64,000 bases of DNA, taken from IMG/VR virus record IMGVR_UViG_3300005253_000063, positions 54,355-118,354 of that record. One strand, given 5' to 3'. Positions 49,226 through 58,640 of this stretch are shown in pieces (positions within the stretch are counted from its first letter, which is position 1; every line of letters begins with the position of its first letter). The notes beneath the pieces were generated by a model. That model made no database searches. It was not told where the DNA came from and saw only the letters and a list, made by a program, of their open reading frames with translations. Source of the DNA: a virus. Made by a program: the position numbers and the translations under genes.

Positions 49226-52200
49226 TGTCCCACTTCTCCAAGCTGCCCCACGACCGGCCGACCTCGGTGTCGACAATGATCGGAACGCCTGGCAAGTCCC
49301 ACGATTCCATAATGCCTTTGACTTGCTTCGCGGTTTCCACGATCACGTCCTCGCGCACTTCGAGCACGAGTTGATCGTGGATGGGGATGACGACCTTCGC
49401 GGGTACGCAGTCTGCCTCGATCCAGTTGACGACTTCGATGAGCGACGCCGTGTTGAACTCGTTGGCAGTGCCCTGGACTGGAGAGTTATACGCGCCGTTC
49501 TCTGCGGTGTTGCGTTCCCTCCCATCAACGCTCGCGATCTTGTGGAGCGGTCGACGGCGCGCGCGCTCACCTTGCCACCACGTCCAACAGACGCCCGTGG
49601 TTCGCGCCTCAAGGATGCGCGCACGAATGTACGCGGACATGTCGCTGAAGTTTCCGAGGATGGCTGCGCGCACCGCACGTGCTTCATCAATCGAGATTCC
49701 CAGGTCGCGCGCGATCCGCTCGTCGCCCATCCCGTAGATGAGGGCAAAGTTGAAGCTCTGCCCGGTGATGACCGGTACCCCACCGTCACGGACCAAGACA
49801 AACGATGAAGGCACGGAGAGGCACGCGACTTCGCCCGTGTACGGCACTTCCGTGGTTTCGAGGTTGCCTCCCCGGGTCCTGTGATGGTCCTTGATCGAGA
49901 GCCGCCAGCACGGACCGTTCCTGGCACGCCTCGTCTTCCGACCAACCGTCGCCGCGATGGCCTGCAAGACGTCGACGCTTTGTACGTCGTAGCTAAAGTA
50001 CAACCTCATGCGCCAGTCCGTGCGGTCGTGCCCGTCCCAGTACGGAGCCTCATCGAGCACTGCAAGACGCAACTCCGGCACCAGCAACAACCACGACCAG
50101 GGGAAGGACTTGTCGTCAAGGAGAGCCCTGACCTTACAAGTCAGGCCCGGGAGGAGCCCGATGTCATGACGACGTCCCGCGACACGATGCGTGAACTCCC
50201 CCGGCTTCAGCATCCCGATGAGTCTGTCAACCTTGCGCTGCTTCGTGAAACCGAACCTGACGCGGTTACCGGAATAGGAACCGTCCGCTTGCACCGCGAC
50301 CGCGAGACGCAGTAGGCGCTCGTCGACTTCTTCGGTACCATCAAGGAGGCCGGCGTTCGCCCAGTAGTATGTCTTATGTAGATCGGCGGGTCGCACGACG
50401 CTGTACGCCCCTCCGCGCGACATAGTCAGCATCCGGTGGTCGGGCGTGACCCGCAGGTCGATGCCCTCGTTCCGTAGGTGCACCAAGTGATCGAACTCAT
50501 TCTTCTTCGTGAAAACCTCTAACGGCGTGACCCATGATAACCTCACCGTGCCGTCGGGATTCGGCGCGGCCTCGGCCACCTCTTCTCCCGTGACCAACTC
50601 GGGGATCCGCACCCACCCCCGCCTGGTCAGGACTTCGGTGTCGGGATGGAAGCACTTTGCGATGCGGCGTTCGCGGTCCGTGACGTCCTCGGGATCGATA
50701 TGCCAAAGCATCGGAGCGATATGGCGCGCCGTGCGCAGGTGGTAGTCATCACCCGAGCGGAAAATCTCGCGCATCTTCTCGTCGCCCGACAGGGACGCGA
50801 GTACGCGTAGTTCGATTTGTGAGAAATCGCATGAGAGTAGGAGGTGGTCCGGCGGCGCGATGAAGCAGTCGCGGATCATCTTCCCGTCGGCTTCCTTGTC
50901 TGTCGGAATGTTCTGTAGGTTCGGGTCGCTCATCGAGAGCCGCCCGGACCGCGCGCCGTCCGGCTTCACGTCGCCATGGATGCGTCCGTCTCCGCGTATC
51001 GCATCGTAGAGGCCGTCAGCGTACGTGCCCTTCAGCTTCCCGTACTTTCGCCACGCGAGGACATCGTCAACGACTGGGTGGCTACCGCGGATCGCTTCGA
51101 GCGCTTCCTTGTCGGTCGAGGCGTTGCCTGTCTTCGTTAGCTTCGAGACCGGGAGCCCGAGCTTCGTGTACAAGAACTCACCGAGCTGCTTGGGCGAGTT
51201 CGGATTGAAGTTCCCGTATGCAGCGAGACGTTGTCGGGATTCTTCAACCTTCGCGCCGAAGTGCGTCTGCACGTGACGGATCGCATCCGCGTCCATCGCG
51301 ATGCCCCAATTCTCCACGCGTTCGAGCGCAGAGATGCAGGGGCGCACGATCTTGTTCCAGATGCGCGGTAGACCCGGTTCCTCTACCGCCAGCTCCGCCT
51401 CGAATTTCTCGGAGAGGCGCGCGGTCGAAACAGCGTCGAGGGCGACGTAGCGTACCAGCGTCGCCCACGGCAGGAACGAATACTGGTAGCGCTTTGGGTC
51501 ACCCCCAAGCCTGATCGCCGCGTCGATCGCGGGGGGCATCCCATCGAGAAGCGTTGGACCTTCGTGCGCGGGACCATCCTTGAGCGCTTTGTTGACGGCG
51601 CGCATTCCCTTCGCGAGCGCCGCGGTGACCTCGTCCTTCGAGCCACCCATGCCGACCAGCTCTTGCATCACGTATAGCTTCGCGTCGGCTTCGGGGTCCA
51701 TGAGCTTTCGCCAGAGTCGCGTGTCGCCATGTATATTGTTGACGACAGTTCCGAGCGCGCACCGCGTCGACAGCATGTCGTACTTCACGTACTGCCCGAC
51801 CTTCGCAACCGTGGGATCCGCGAGCAGGCGTTGGAGCACAGCAAGCGTGGCCGGATTCTCCAAGCTCACGTGGTCCCAAACCCAGGGACGGTTCGAACCG
51901 TACGCGCACAGACCGACGACGAGCGCTGTGAACTCGCCATCGAACTGGCGGCCTGCGGTCTCGTAGTCGAACGAGATCCACTTCGCAGCGCGCAGCTCGG
52001 CATTGGCGAGCATAGCGTCCGCCTCGGTCTCCACGACGCACACCTCTTCATCCCACGGTGGCAGCGCGGGCTCGTCACAGGTCAAGGCCCATTCGAGATC
52101 GGCCTCGAACTCTTGACGGACGAAACGGTTGCGTAGCGCCGCCGACGGATGCGGTACGAGGAAGACGGGCACGGGTTGCGCGCCGTCGTTCCAGAGCCAC

Positions 52201-52658
52201 GCGTAGCCGCGGCGCACCGACATGATCTTGGTCTTGCGACCGAGCAGCGAGTGCGCGGCTTTGCCACCAAGAGCGATGACGCGCTTCGGCTGCACCTCCT
52301 CGATCGTCTGCGCGAGGTAACCCCGACACGCCTTGATGCTGGCGACCGAGGGCGGCTCACGTCCGGGGTAACAACGTACACCGTTGTCGAACGCGACCGG
52401 CCCGTCCCACGACTTCGCGACGAGGCCGCGCAAGTAGTTCCCCACCCTGCCAACGAACGGCCGCTTAGAGATGTCCTCGTTCTTCCCCGGCGCCTCACCG
52501 ATGAGCAGCGCGCCACCGGGCTCACCGTCGGCGTTGAGACAGACGTTGCGCGCGGAGTTGTACAGGTCGCATAGTTCGCAGTTCGGGTTGACGTCGAGAG
52601 GCTCCTCCCTCTCGATCGCCAACCGTCGGTCCGGGCCGTATAGAGAGACGAGCTTCAT
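49197..52658 (-). CDS. polA: UDG-exonuclease-DNA polymerase I fusion, interrupted by an intein
   Basis: 1153 residues from ATG 52658 (ATGA overlap). Residues about 20-200: family-4-type uracil-DNA glycosylase (GEAPGKNEDISKRPFVG, GGKAAH, PHPSAALRN). About 225-420: DnaQ-like 3'-5' exonuclease (ISFDYETAG, YVALDAVST). Then a family A polymerase with SCDFSQIELRVLA (motif A), RRIAK-SFNFALIYGMG (motif B, split by the intein) and IPIHDQLVLEVRE (motif C). Intein = residues 669-967, so about 854 remain. Replicative enzyme of this phage; the glycosylase part may remove or recognise uracil. Confidence 0.85.
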   Translation of the reverse strand: MKLVSLYGPDRRLAIEREEPLDVNPNCELCDLYNSARNVCLNADGEPGGALLIGEAPGKNEDISKRPFVGRVGNYLRGLVAKSWDGPVAFDNGVRCYPGREPPSVASIKACRGYLAQTIEEVQPKRVIALGGKAAHSLLGRKTKIMSVRRGYAWLWNDGAQPVPVFLVPHPSAALRNRFVRQEFEADLEWALTCDEPALPPWDEEVCVVETEADAMLANAELRAAKWISFDYETAGRQFDGEFTALVVGLCAYGSNRPWVWDHVSLENPATLAVLQRLLADPTVAKVGQYVKYDMLSTRCALGTVVNNIHGDTRLWRKLMDPEADAKLYVMQELVGMGGSKDEVTAALAKGMRAVNKALKDGPAHEGPTLLDGMPPAIDAAIRLGGDPKRYQYSFLPWATLVRYVALDAVSTARLSEKFEAELAVEEPGLPRIWNKIVRPCISALERVENWGIAMDADAIRHVQTHFGAKVEESRQRLAAYGNFNPNSPKQLGEFLYTKLGLPVSKLTKTGNASTDKEALEAIRGSHPVVDDVLAWRKYGKLKGTYADGLYDAIRGDGRIHGDVKPDGARSGRLSMSDPNLQNIPTDKEADGKMIRDCFIAPPDHLLLSCDFSQIELRVLASLSGDEKMREIFRSGDDYHLRTARHIAPMLWHIDPEDVTDRERRIAKCFHPDTEVLTRRGWVRIPELVTGEEVAEAAPNPDGTVRLSWVTPLEVFTKKNEFDHLVHLRNEGIDLRVTPDHRMLTMSRGGAYSVVRPADLHKTYYWANAGLLDGTEEVDERLLRLAVAVQADGSYSGNRVRFGFTKQRKVDRLIGMLKPGEFTHRVAGRRHDIGLLPGLTCKVRALLDDKSFPWSWLLLVPELRLAVLDEAPYWDGHDRTDWRMRLYFSYDVQSVDVLQAIAATVGRKTRRARNGPCWRLSIKDHHRTRGGNLETTEVPYTGEVACLSVPSSFVLVRDGGVPVITGQSFNFALIYGMGDERIARDLGISIDEARAVRAAILGNFSDMSAYIRARILEARTTGVCWTWWQGERARRRPLHKIASVDGRERNTAENGAYNSPVQGTANEFNTASLIEVVNWIEADCVPAKVVIPIHDQLVLEVREDVIVETAKQVKGIMESWDLPGVPIIVDTEVGRSWGSLEKWDIEKPLPTFA
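49758..50654 (-). mobile_element. Intein in polymerase motif B, degenerate endonuclease
   Basis: 299 residues starting Cys (CFHPDTEVLTRRGW), block B TPDHRMLT, ending PVITGQ before Ser+1 instead of the usual His-Asn. The endonuclease part is divergent (RLAVAVQADGSYSG; no clean second motif), suggesting it is inactive. Confidence 0.8.
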
Positions 52659-53287
52659 CCGGCCGCGCCGGCATCGAGGACTTCGTAGACGCGCTTGATG
52701 CGCTCGTCGAAGTCGGACGGCGTGATCCGTTCGAGCGCAGGCACGTGCGCGCGGAACTCCTGGCACTTCGCGAGGACCTGTTCCGACGTCTTGAATCCGT
52801 TCTCGACCAGGACGTTGACGATATGGAGGATGCGCTTGTGCCCCTGCAGTTGTGCGATGAGCGCGTCCTGCTCGCTGTTGTCGCCGTTGCCCTTGCCGTT
52901 CGTCGGCGCGGGTTCCGGCTGCGCACCCGAGGGCGTGCTCTCGGATTGCACCTTGGCTTCCGGCGGAGTCGTGGGCAACGGATCGTTCTCGGTCGCGGGT
53001 TCGTCCGCAACGACCAGCTCTGGTTCGGCGGGCTCGGGCGGCGCTTCGACAACCGAGCGCGCAGACGTCGGAGCCGGCGTGGGCGCAGGCGGCGGTGCAA
53101 CGGTCGTGGACTTCGGAGCTTCGACCATGTCACCCGTCGCTGTGCGGAGAACGTCCATCGCCTCATCGATCGTGAGTCCTTTGATGATGAGGTCACCGTG
53201 TCCTCCAGCGGAGGCATACCGAATCTCCCGCGACTTCCCTCCGATAACACAGTCCGCTACTAACGCTTTCACTGTCATTCCCCTCAT
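52655..53287 (-). CDS. Hypothetical Pro-rich replication-region protein
   Basis: 210 residues, GGGAAGG upstream of ATG. Small N-terminal domain (TVKALVADCVIGGKSREIRY), a long Pro/Ala/Glu/Thr-rich linker (about 60-140), and a helical C-terminal domain. Placed between primase and polymerase, so a replication accessory (SSB-like or helicase-related) is possible. Not recognised by sequence. Confidence 0.45.
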   Translation of the reverse strand: MRGMTVKALVADCVIGGKSREIRYASAGGHGDLIIKGLTIDEAMDVLRTATGDMVEAPKSTTVAPPPAPTPAPTSARSVVEAPPEPAEPELVVADEPATENDPLPTTPPEAKVQSESTPSGAQPEPAPTNGKGNGDNSEQDALIAQLQGHKRILHIVNVLVENGFKTSEQVLAKCQEFRAHVPALERITPSDFDERIKRVYEVLDAGAAG

Positions 53288-53308
53288 GAGCCTTCCCTTC
53301 TCGTTGGT

Positions 53309-54157
53309 TTAGTTCAAGCAAGCGCGGGCTTCGCTCCGCAACCAGCTCGGATCTACATCGTTCGGGTCCAAGCATGGCGGGAGCCGTACGTTCCCTGCTC
53401 GCGTACCCGCGAATCGAAGTTGCTGTGCGAGGGCCCAGCCCTCTTCCCACGCGTCACCGTCGAGCGCCATGACGACTGGTCGACGCGCCGACGCGAGCGC
53501 GACCATTTGTAGCTGCGTAGGTTTGCCCAGACACGCAACCGCGTCCGGCCAATACGGCAGTGCATCGAAGACGCCCTCGACAACGAGGATGGGATCGTCG
53601 GACTCCTTCAGGATTGCCGCGTGGTTGAACAGAATCGTCCGCTTCATTCCTTTCGGGTACAGGTAGGGCTGCTCACACTTCACCCACGCGCGGCTGACCC
53701 AGCCAACCCACGCATCGCCGTCGACCGATGCTACGGGAACTACGATGCGGTCACTGTAGAACCCACTCGGGCAGAAGCCAATGCCGACCTCGGCGATCGT
53801 TGTCCGTGTCACGCTACGCCGCGCAAGGTACTGGTGTGCTGGCCGGGCGATGAGCGCGCTCGCGGCTGGCTCTTCCGCGAGGGGTAGGAAGCTCCCGGGC
53901 GGTTCGATGACAGCGTCCGGCTCATCGGTCTCCTTCGGCTCGCGCCAGTGCGTGTCGGGGACTTCGCGCAGCCGGCCGACGATGCCGCATCTGAAACAGT
54001 GAAAAACGCCGTTCGCGGCGCGCACGCCGAACGCTCCGTGCTTGTCGGCGGTACCGACACGGTCCTCACAGAACGGACACTCGCCCCGCCACCAGCCGGA
54101 TGTCCCGAGCCGTGCTTCGCTGAGTGCGGTCAGAACCAGTTTGTCTTCTTCGGTCAT
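53309..54157 (-). CDS. DnaG-type primase
   Basis: 282 residues. Zinc finger CPFCEDRVG ... FHCFRCG at the N-terminus; TOPRIM catalytic part IVVEGVFDALPYW then VVMALDGDAWEEG. Makes RNA primers for DnaB-driven synthesis. Shorter than cellular DnaG; no separate helicase-binding domain. Overlaps the small gene upstream. Confidence 0.8.
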   Translation of the reverse strand: MTEEDKLVLTALSEARLGTSGWWRGECPFCEDRVGTADKHGAFGVRAANGVFHCFRCGIVGRLREVPDTHWREPKETDEPDAVIEPPGSFLPLAEEPAASALIARPAHQYLARRSVTRTTIAEVGIGFCPSGFYSDRIVVPVASVDGDAWVGWVSRAWVKCEQPYLYPKGMKRTILFNHAAILKESDDPILVVEGVFDALPYWPDAVACLGKPTQLQMVALASARRPVVMALDGDAWEEGWALAQQLRFAGTRAGNVRLPPCLDPNDVDPSWLRSEARACLN

Positions 54158-54411
54158 TCGGCGTGTGTTGCTTCGAGTCGATGGCGCGCATCACCGGCGA
54201 GCATGTCTTCGTGCTTCAGTCTCGCGATGAACTCGCGACCGTACTTCGTGATCGGTAGAATCCAACCCGCGTCCGCGCGCTTGAGGAAACCGACGATACG
54301 CCCCTCGGCAACCCAGCGCTCGATCTCCCATGTCTCGCACTGCCACGCGACCGCAGCGTCTTCGATGCCACCCCACTTCATGTCATTGTACTTCGGAGGG
54401 ACGTACGTCAT
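54154..54411 (-). CDS. Small protein with GDARHRLE tail
   Basis: 85 residues. N-terminal helix-turn-helix-like part (VAWQCETWEIERWVAEGRIVG) and C-terminus DMLAGDARHRLEATHAE, one of the shared-tail proteins, but sitting in the replication operon between DnaB and primase. Confidence 0.5.
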   Translation of the reverse strand: MTYVPPKYNDMKWGGIEDAAVAWQCETWEIERWVAEGRIVGFLKRADAGWILPITKYGREFIARLKHEDMLAGDARHRLEATHAE

Positions 54412-54423
54412 GGGTGCTCCTGG

Positions 54424-56751
54424 TCAGTAGCCCGTCGTGCGCTGAACCGGTGAGATTCGACCGCGTTCGAACTCAGTGGGCAGCGGTCCCACGATCACAC
54501 GGGACCGCCCGGTCCTGTGCTTCGCGATGTAGTATTCGAGAAGGTCCGTGTCTTCACCCTTGACGTTCAGGGTAATGACTAGGTCGGCAATGCGGACTTT
54601 GTGCATCGAGTCGGCAACATGGTTGAGATCAGTTCGCTTCGACCCCTTCTGCTGTCGCGATGCTTGTGATGCGGTCCAGTTGAAGCAATTGCGATCGACC
54701 CCGAGCTGGCGCAGCTCCTCGTAAACAACGCGCATCGCTTGGTACTCTGACTTCTCTGTCGGTGCGCTCAGGCGGTCCGCGTAGTCGACGATGAGGACGT
54801 CGATGCCGCTACCGATTGTGTCCTCGCAACGCGTCACCCACTCACCTAGGTCGGCGACGGTCGTCGTGTGGGGGGTGAACTCCTGGACGTACCCGATGCC
54901 GAGCCGTGTCTCTAGCTCCGCGATACGCGACTTCGCTTGTTCCATCGAGCCATCGAGGATCGCGTTGATGGGTAGCCCGGTCAGGTTCGCTTTGAAACGC
55001 GCGAGCACTTCCGCCTCGGGCAGCTCTAGCGTCGCGTAGAGGACGCTCATCCCTTCAAGCAGCGCGTTGGCCGCGATATGCGAGAGCATCATCGAGTTGT
55101 GTGTAACCGTGAAGTCGTCGAGCAGGTAGCGGCTGTCTCTGTCGAGCGAGAAGCCGTAGTAGTCTCCCTCCCCCACGGGTTCGACGACGAAACCAGTCAC
55201 GTGGTGATCTTTTTTCTGTCGGCGCTCGGACGGTCGCTTGCGTTCTAACCGGAGCGGTAGCAGGTCCAAACCATCTCCCCAGATCCCCACACGGTAGTAA
55301 GTACCGACCGCGCCGGTGTTCGTACAACACTTCTCTACTTCCGCAATGGATGCCGCAAAGCCCAAACTACGAGAGACGAAGGCGACGTCACCCGCGAGCT
55401 GACGCGACTTCGAGGTGAACTCCATACCCGACTTATTGGTGTTGCCGTCTGTGTCTAACAGCCCGGCGAGCAGAGCAGCCCGTGCTGCGACGGATCCCAC
55501 CTTGTAAATCTGTGGAATGAACTTCGTACCACTCTTCGTTCCCCACAGTCCCAATCCACGAACGATCTCCCGCACAGGATTCTTCCGCCCGCGCTGGCCG
55601 ACCAGCTCGTACGAGGGTGCGCGATCGTGTTCGTAGACCTTGAGACGCAGGTCGAAACGCCGACACTCGAACTCGACCATGTCGCGAATTTCAGAATCGG
55701 CCGAGGTGATACGGAGGTCGTTCTGAAGCGAACCGTCGCCGAGAAGGACTCCGAGGAAATAGGGGTCAAGTGGTAGACGAACCCTACTCACTCCTTCGAA
55801 TTCCTCAACACCAATATGGAAGAGTTTGAAGAGGTGCTTACGTTGTCGTGACCAAGCGGACCAATTGCGCAACGATACGTCGACAACCTCACCCGCGTAC
55901 CGACCCGACCCCGTGAGGGTCAGCACGTGGTCGGCGTTGACGCGCCAGGGGGTGCCGCCACGCAGCGGGACGACGTCGAACAGTTCACCGTGGCCTCGGT
56001 TCGTTCGTAGAACGTTTCGCACCTTCCCATCGGGACCTATCAAACGGTCCCCTACGCACACGTCCTCGACCTTCCTGATCGTACCATCGGACATCAGGAT
56101 GCCCTGGCCTTTAGCGTGACATTTTCCGTCACCTGCCGCGCCGACGACGACGCCCAAAGCGGCACGCGCATGTCCACCACTCAGCATCGCGTCCAGCTCG
56201 GGTACGCCCGTCGGCAGCCGCTTGATATGCCGCAGCCGTTCGATCTCCCCGAAGGAAGCTGTACCAATGCGGATGCCCTCCGACGTGTCGACGATGCCGA
56301 CGCGCTGCGCCTTCGCGAGCGTCTCGACGACGCGGTCGAAGTCCCCGCGCTTCTGGTACTCGTTGATCGCGAGCGTTACCACGTCGGCTTGCGCGCGACG
56401 TTTGAGCAACGGGGCAACCTCATCCGCGGTCTCGTCCGTCGGTGGCAGGCCGACGTCGTCCGCGTCGTCGAGCAGACCGCCGACGGCGCGGAGCTGTTCG
56501 ATCGTGACCTTGCCCTCCTCCATCCAACGGCGGAGCCGTTGAATAACAAGCACGCTAGAGCTAGGCCCGCGCCCGAGGTCGCGTCCGATCGCCTGCGCTG
56601 CTTCGAGCGCGAGCTTCGCGATCGGGTTCATGATCATCTTCGGGTCGAGCGCGCGGCCGATGCGTCCGAAGAAACGCGGCCGGCTGCAGCTGAGCGCAAT
56701 GACTGCACGCTCGAACGCCGGGTCGAACCCGTAGGTCTCCTGACCTGCCAC
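54424..56751 (-). CDS. dnaB: DnaB-type replicative helicase interrupted by an intein
   Basis: 775 residues, GTG start: N-extein 1-210, intein 211-552, C-extein 553-775, giving 433 after splicing. The P-loop GAAGDGK/SMMLSH is split. ELPEAEVLARF, LIVDYADRLS (Walker B) and SQASRQQKGSKRTDLNHVAD fit DnaB. Unwinds DNA with the primase downstream. Confidence 0.85.
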   Translation of the reverse strand: MAGQETYGFDPAFERAVIALSCSRPRFFGRIGRALDPKMIMNPIAKLALEAAQAIGRDLGRGPSSSVLVIQRLRRWMEEGKVTIEQLRAVGGLLDDADDVGLPPTDETADEVAPLLKRRAQADVVTLAINEYQKRGDFDRVVETLAKAQRVGIVDTSEGIRIGTASFGEIERLRHIKRLPTGVPELDAMLSGGHARAALGVVVGAAGDGKCHAKGQGILMSDGTIRKVEDVCVGDRLIGPDGKVRNVLRTNRGHGELFDVVPLRGGTPWRVNADHVLTLTGSGRYAGEVVDVSLRNWSAWSRQRKHLFKLFHIGVEEFEGVSRVRLPLDPYFLGVLLGDGSLQNDLRITSADSEIRDMVEFECRRFDLRLKVYEHDRAPSYELVGQRGRKNPVREIVRGLGLWGTKSGTKFIPQIYKVGSVAARAALLAGLLDTDGNTNKSGMEFTSKSRQLAGDVAFVSRSLGFAASIAEVEKCCTNTGAVGTYYRVGIWGDGLDLLPLRLERKRPSERRQKKDHHVTGFVVEPVGEGDYYGFSLDRDSRYLLDDFTVTHNSMMLSHIAANALLEGMSVLYATLELPEAEVLARFKANLTGLPINAILDGSMEQAKSRIAELETRLGIGYVQEFTPHTTTVADLGEWVTRCEDTIGSGIDVLIVDYADRLSAPTEKSEYQAMRVVYEELRQLGVDRNCFNWTASQASRQQKGSKRTDLNHVADSMHKVRIADLVITLNVKGEDTDLLEYYIAKHRTGRSRVIVGPLPTEFERGRISPVQRTTGY
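55096..56121 (-). mobile_element. Intein with LAGLIDADG domain in dnaB
   Basis: 342 residues from Cys (CHAKGQGILMSDGT) to TVTHN before Ser+1. Block B VNADHVLTL; endonuclease motifs FLGVLLGDGSL and LLAGLLDTDGN. Class 1 type, in contrast to the recA intein. Confidence 0.85.
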
Positions 56752-56763
56752 GGGATCAGCGCC

Positions 56764-58188
56764 TCAGCCCCACAGGTATTGCCCCGACGTCGCCCGGTGC
56801 CGCAGCGACGTCTGTATATCTTCGGCCTCGCGCAACGAAGTTTCGACCATACGCTCATACGTGTCACCGGGGAAGAACCTCTCGACGACTCCCGACACGT
56901 CTTCGGCGGCGGTCACGCGTAGCTCCCAGCGCATCTGTGCGTACCGTATGAGTAACGCTCGATGCGTTTCACCAAGGACTGCCCGACCGCCCATACCCGA
57001 ACCCGCACCGTCACTGCGGAACCAGCCGCGGTTCTTGTGTACGCGACCTTCGGCGAAGACCCACGTCACCGGCGGGGGCTTCTTCTTGTCGCTCCTGGTG
57101 TAGTCGCACCAGACGTCGAACGAGAACGACGCCCAAGCCGCCGGAGGGATCTCGTGTTCGATGAGCGCGCGAGCCGCCGCGACCAGTCGAGCGTAGTGTT
57201 TCGACCGTGTGATGTCACCACGTGTGAATACCCAGCACCGCTTCCCCGTGAGCGCCTCGGCCGCTCCCCGGTACGCCTGCGCCAATCGATCAGCCCACTC
57301 GACCTCCATCGCATTGGGGTCGAGCTGCGGCGGACCCGGTGTCATCGCAGGCATGATCAGGTCTGAGCTGGGGTACGTCGGAACACTCCGCGACGGCGGG
57401 GACCCGCGCCCATCGGAACCGTCGCCGTTTGATGGCTCCGTCGTAGATGGTTGAGGGCCCGCAGGTCTTTCGCTTGACATCGTATCGAGAGAGGGTGTGG
57501 TTGAAAGAATTTCAGACCGCGGCGTTTCGCCGCCATTCTTTTCCGAAGGAAAAGAATTCGACCTGTGGGCCCCGATAATAGGATCTATTTTATTATCCCC
57601 CCCGTTTGAATTCGGGGTCCCTATGTCCCCCGTTTTGAATTCGGATCGGGTCCGGCAACTACGCGAAATCCTGGGTTGCTCGGGGCCCGGTTTGGTGCGC
57701 GGGCGGCCCGCCCCGGGGCGGGCCCCGCCTCGTGTTGGTAGTGACTTGATCCCACGCCAGACCTCGCCGGGAAAGGTGGGGGTCCAACCGAGCCTCCGAC
57801 CGACCGACCAGCAGCCGTGGACGACTCGTTGCATTACCGGCTTGGCGGCGGCGCATGTTTTGAACCAACGCACGTTCCTCACGACACCGGCGCGTTTGAG
57901 CCGTTGGAACGCCTTCTCGATCTGCTTCAGCGTCTGGCGCTCGAAGCCGACCCAGTTCCCCTCGCGGTTCAATACGTGGAACTCGACGAGGGTTGGGTAC
58001 GTGACGTGGGTCCAGCCCTCGCGGTCTCGGCAGTGTAGGAGCTTCAGCCACAGAAGGAACGCTCCGTGGCCGAGGAACTTCCTACACTCCTCGGTCGACA
58101 TCTTGACGGTCCCCGCGATCTCGGGTGCTATTCGCGGTGCGCGGCGTTGTCGTGGGTAACGCTTCCGTCGCTTCTGTGGGAGCGTCAT
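56764..58188 (-). CDS. Replication initiator/helicase-loader-like protein
   Basis: 474 residues, ATGA overlap with the gene before. N-terminal winged-helix-like domain (HGAFLLWLKLLHCRDREG, about 40-120), a disordered Ser/Pro/Thr-rich middle that contains the origin-like DNA, and a helical C-terminal domain (YLWG end). This layout, with dnaB directly downstream, is like lambda O: N-terminus binds origin DNA inside the gene, C-terminus brings the helicase. Family not confirmed. Confidence 0.55.
   Translation of the reverse strand: MTLPQKRRKRYPRQRRAPRIAPEIAGTVKMSTEECRKFLGHGAFLLWLKLLHCRDREGWTHVTYPTLVEFHVLNREGNWVGFERQTLKQIEKAFQRLKRAGVVRNVRWFKTCAAAKPVMQRVVHGCWSVGRRLGWTPTFPGEVWRGIKSLPTRGGARPGAGRPRTKPGPEQPRISRSCRTRSEFKTGDIGTPNSNGGDNKIDPIIGAHRSNSFPSEKNGGETPRSEILSTTPSLDTMSSERPAGPQPSTTEPSNGDGSDGRGSPPSRSVPTYPSSDLIMPAMTPGPPQLDPNAMEVEWADRLAQAYRGAAEALTGKRCWVFTRGDITRSKHYARLVAAARALIEHEIPPAAWASFSFDVWCDYTRSDKKKPPPVTWVFAEGRVHKNRGWFRSDGAGSGMGGRAVLGETHRALLIRYAQMRWELRVTAAEDVSGVVERFFPGDTYERMVETSLREAEDIQTSLRHRATSGQYLWG
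57519..57724. other. Candidate replication origin inside the initiator gene
   Basis: A dense cluster: GCGGCG-TTT-CGCCGC (57519-57533); ATTCTTTTCC-GAA-GGAAAAGAAT (57535-57557); GATAATA...TATTATC (57574-57597, AT-rich); direct repeats CCCCCGTTTGAATTCGG (57599-57615) and CCCCCGTTTTGAATTCGG (57627-57644) with a third GAATTCG at 57554; and a 20-bp palindrome GGCCCGCCCCGGGGCGGGCC (57705-57724). AT-rich segment plus iterons inside an initiator gene is typical of phage origins. Confidence 0.55.
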
Positions 58189-58640
58189 GACTTGTCCCCT
58201 CCCTCGTTGCGGAGCACGCATCGTATTCTCGCGCGCTCGTCGGGCGGCAAGTGTGCAATGGCTTCTTCGTCGCGGGCTTCTTCAGCCTTGACCGAGTGGT
58301 CCCACGCGCACGGCGGGCGTTCGCCCACTGTGCCGAATCGATCCGGCAGCCACTCATCGTGGTACCGCTTCAGGAGCACGATTCTGCCGTCCTCCATGAG
58401 GGCCTCGCCCTCTTCGAGGCGGATCACCTCGGCCAGCGCGTCTAGGAGGGTCCGACCTTCGAGATTGAAGCGTTCGGCTAGGAGGCGCCGGAACATGCAG
58501 GCGTCGAAGAGGTAGCGGCCAGCGGCCCACTCCTGGTGCTTGAGGTCAGCCTCTAGCTGTTCGACACGTTTGCGCAGGCGCGTGACCGCGCCCTTGCACG
58601 CTGCCAGGTTCTTGTAGTCTGGTCCGTGCTTTGTCGACAA
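58185..58640 (-). CDS. Hypothetical coiled-coil protein upstream of the initiator
   Basis: 151 residues from TTG 58640 (GGAGGG 6 nt before). N-terminal coiled coil (LRKRVEQLEADLKHQ), then a conserved-looking part (LLAERFNLEGRTLLDALAEVIRL) and an acidic C-terminus. First gene of the replication operon after the structured leader. Function unknown. Confidence 0.45.
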   Translation of the reverse strand: MSTKHGPDYKNLAACKGAVTRLRKRVEQLEADLKHQEWAAGRYLFDACMFRRLLAERFNLEGRTLLDALAEVIRLEEGEALMEDGRIVLLKRYHDEWLPDRFGTVGERPPCAWDHSVKAEEARDEEAIAHLPPDERARIRCVLRNEGGDKS

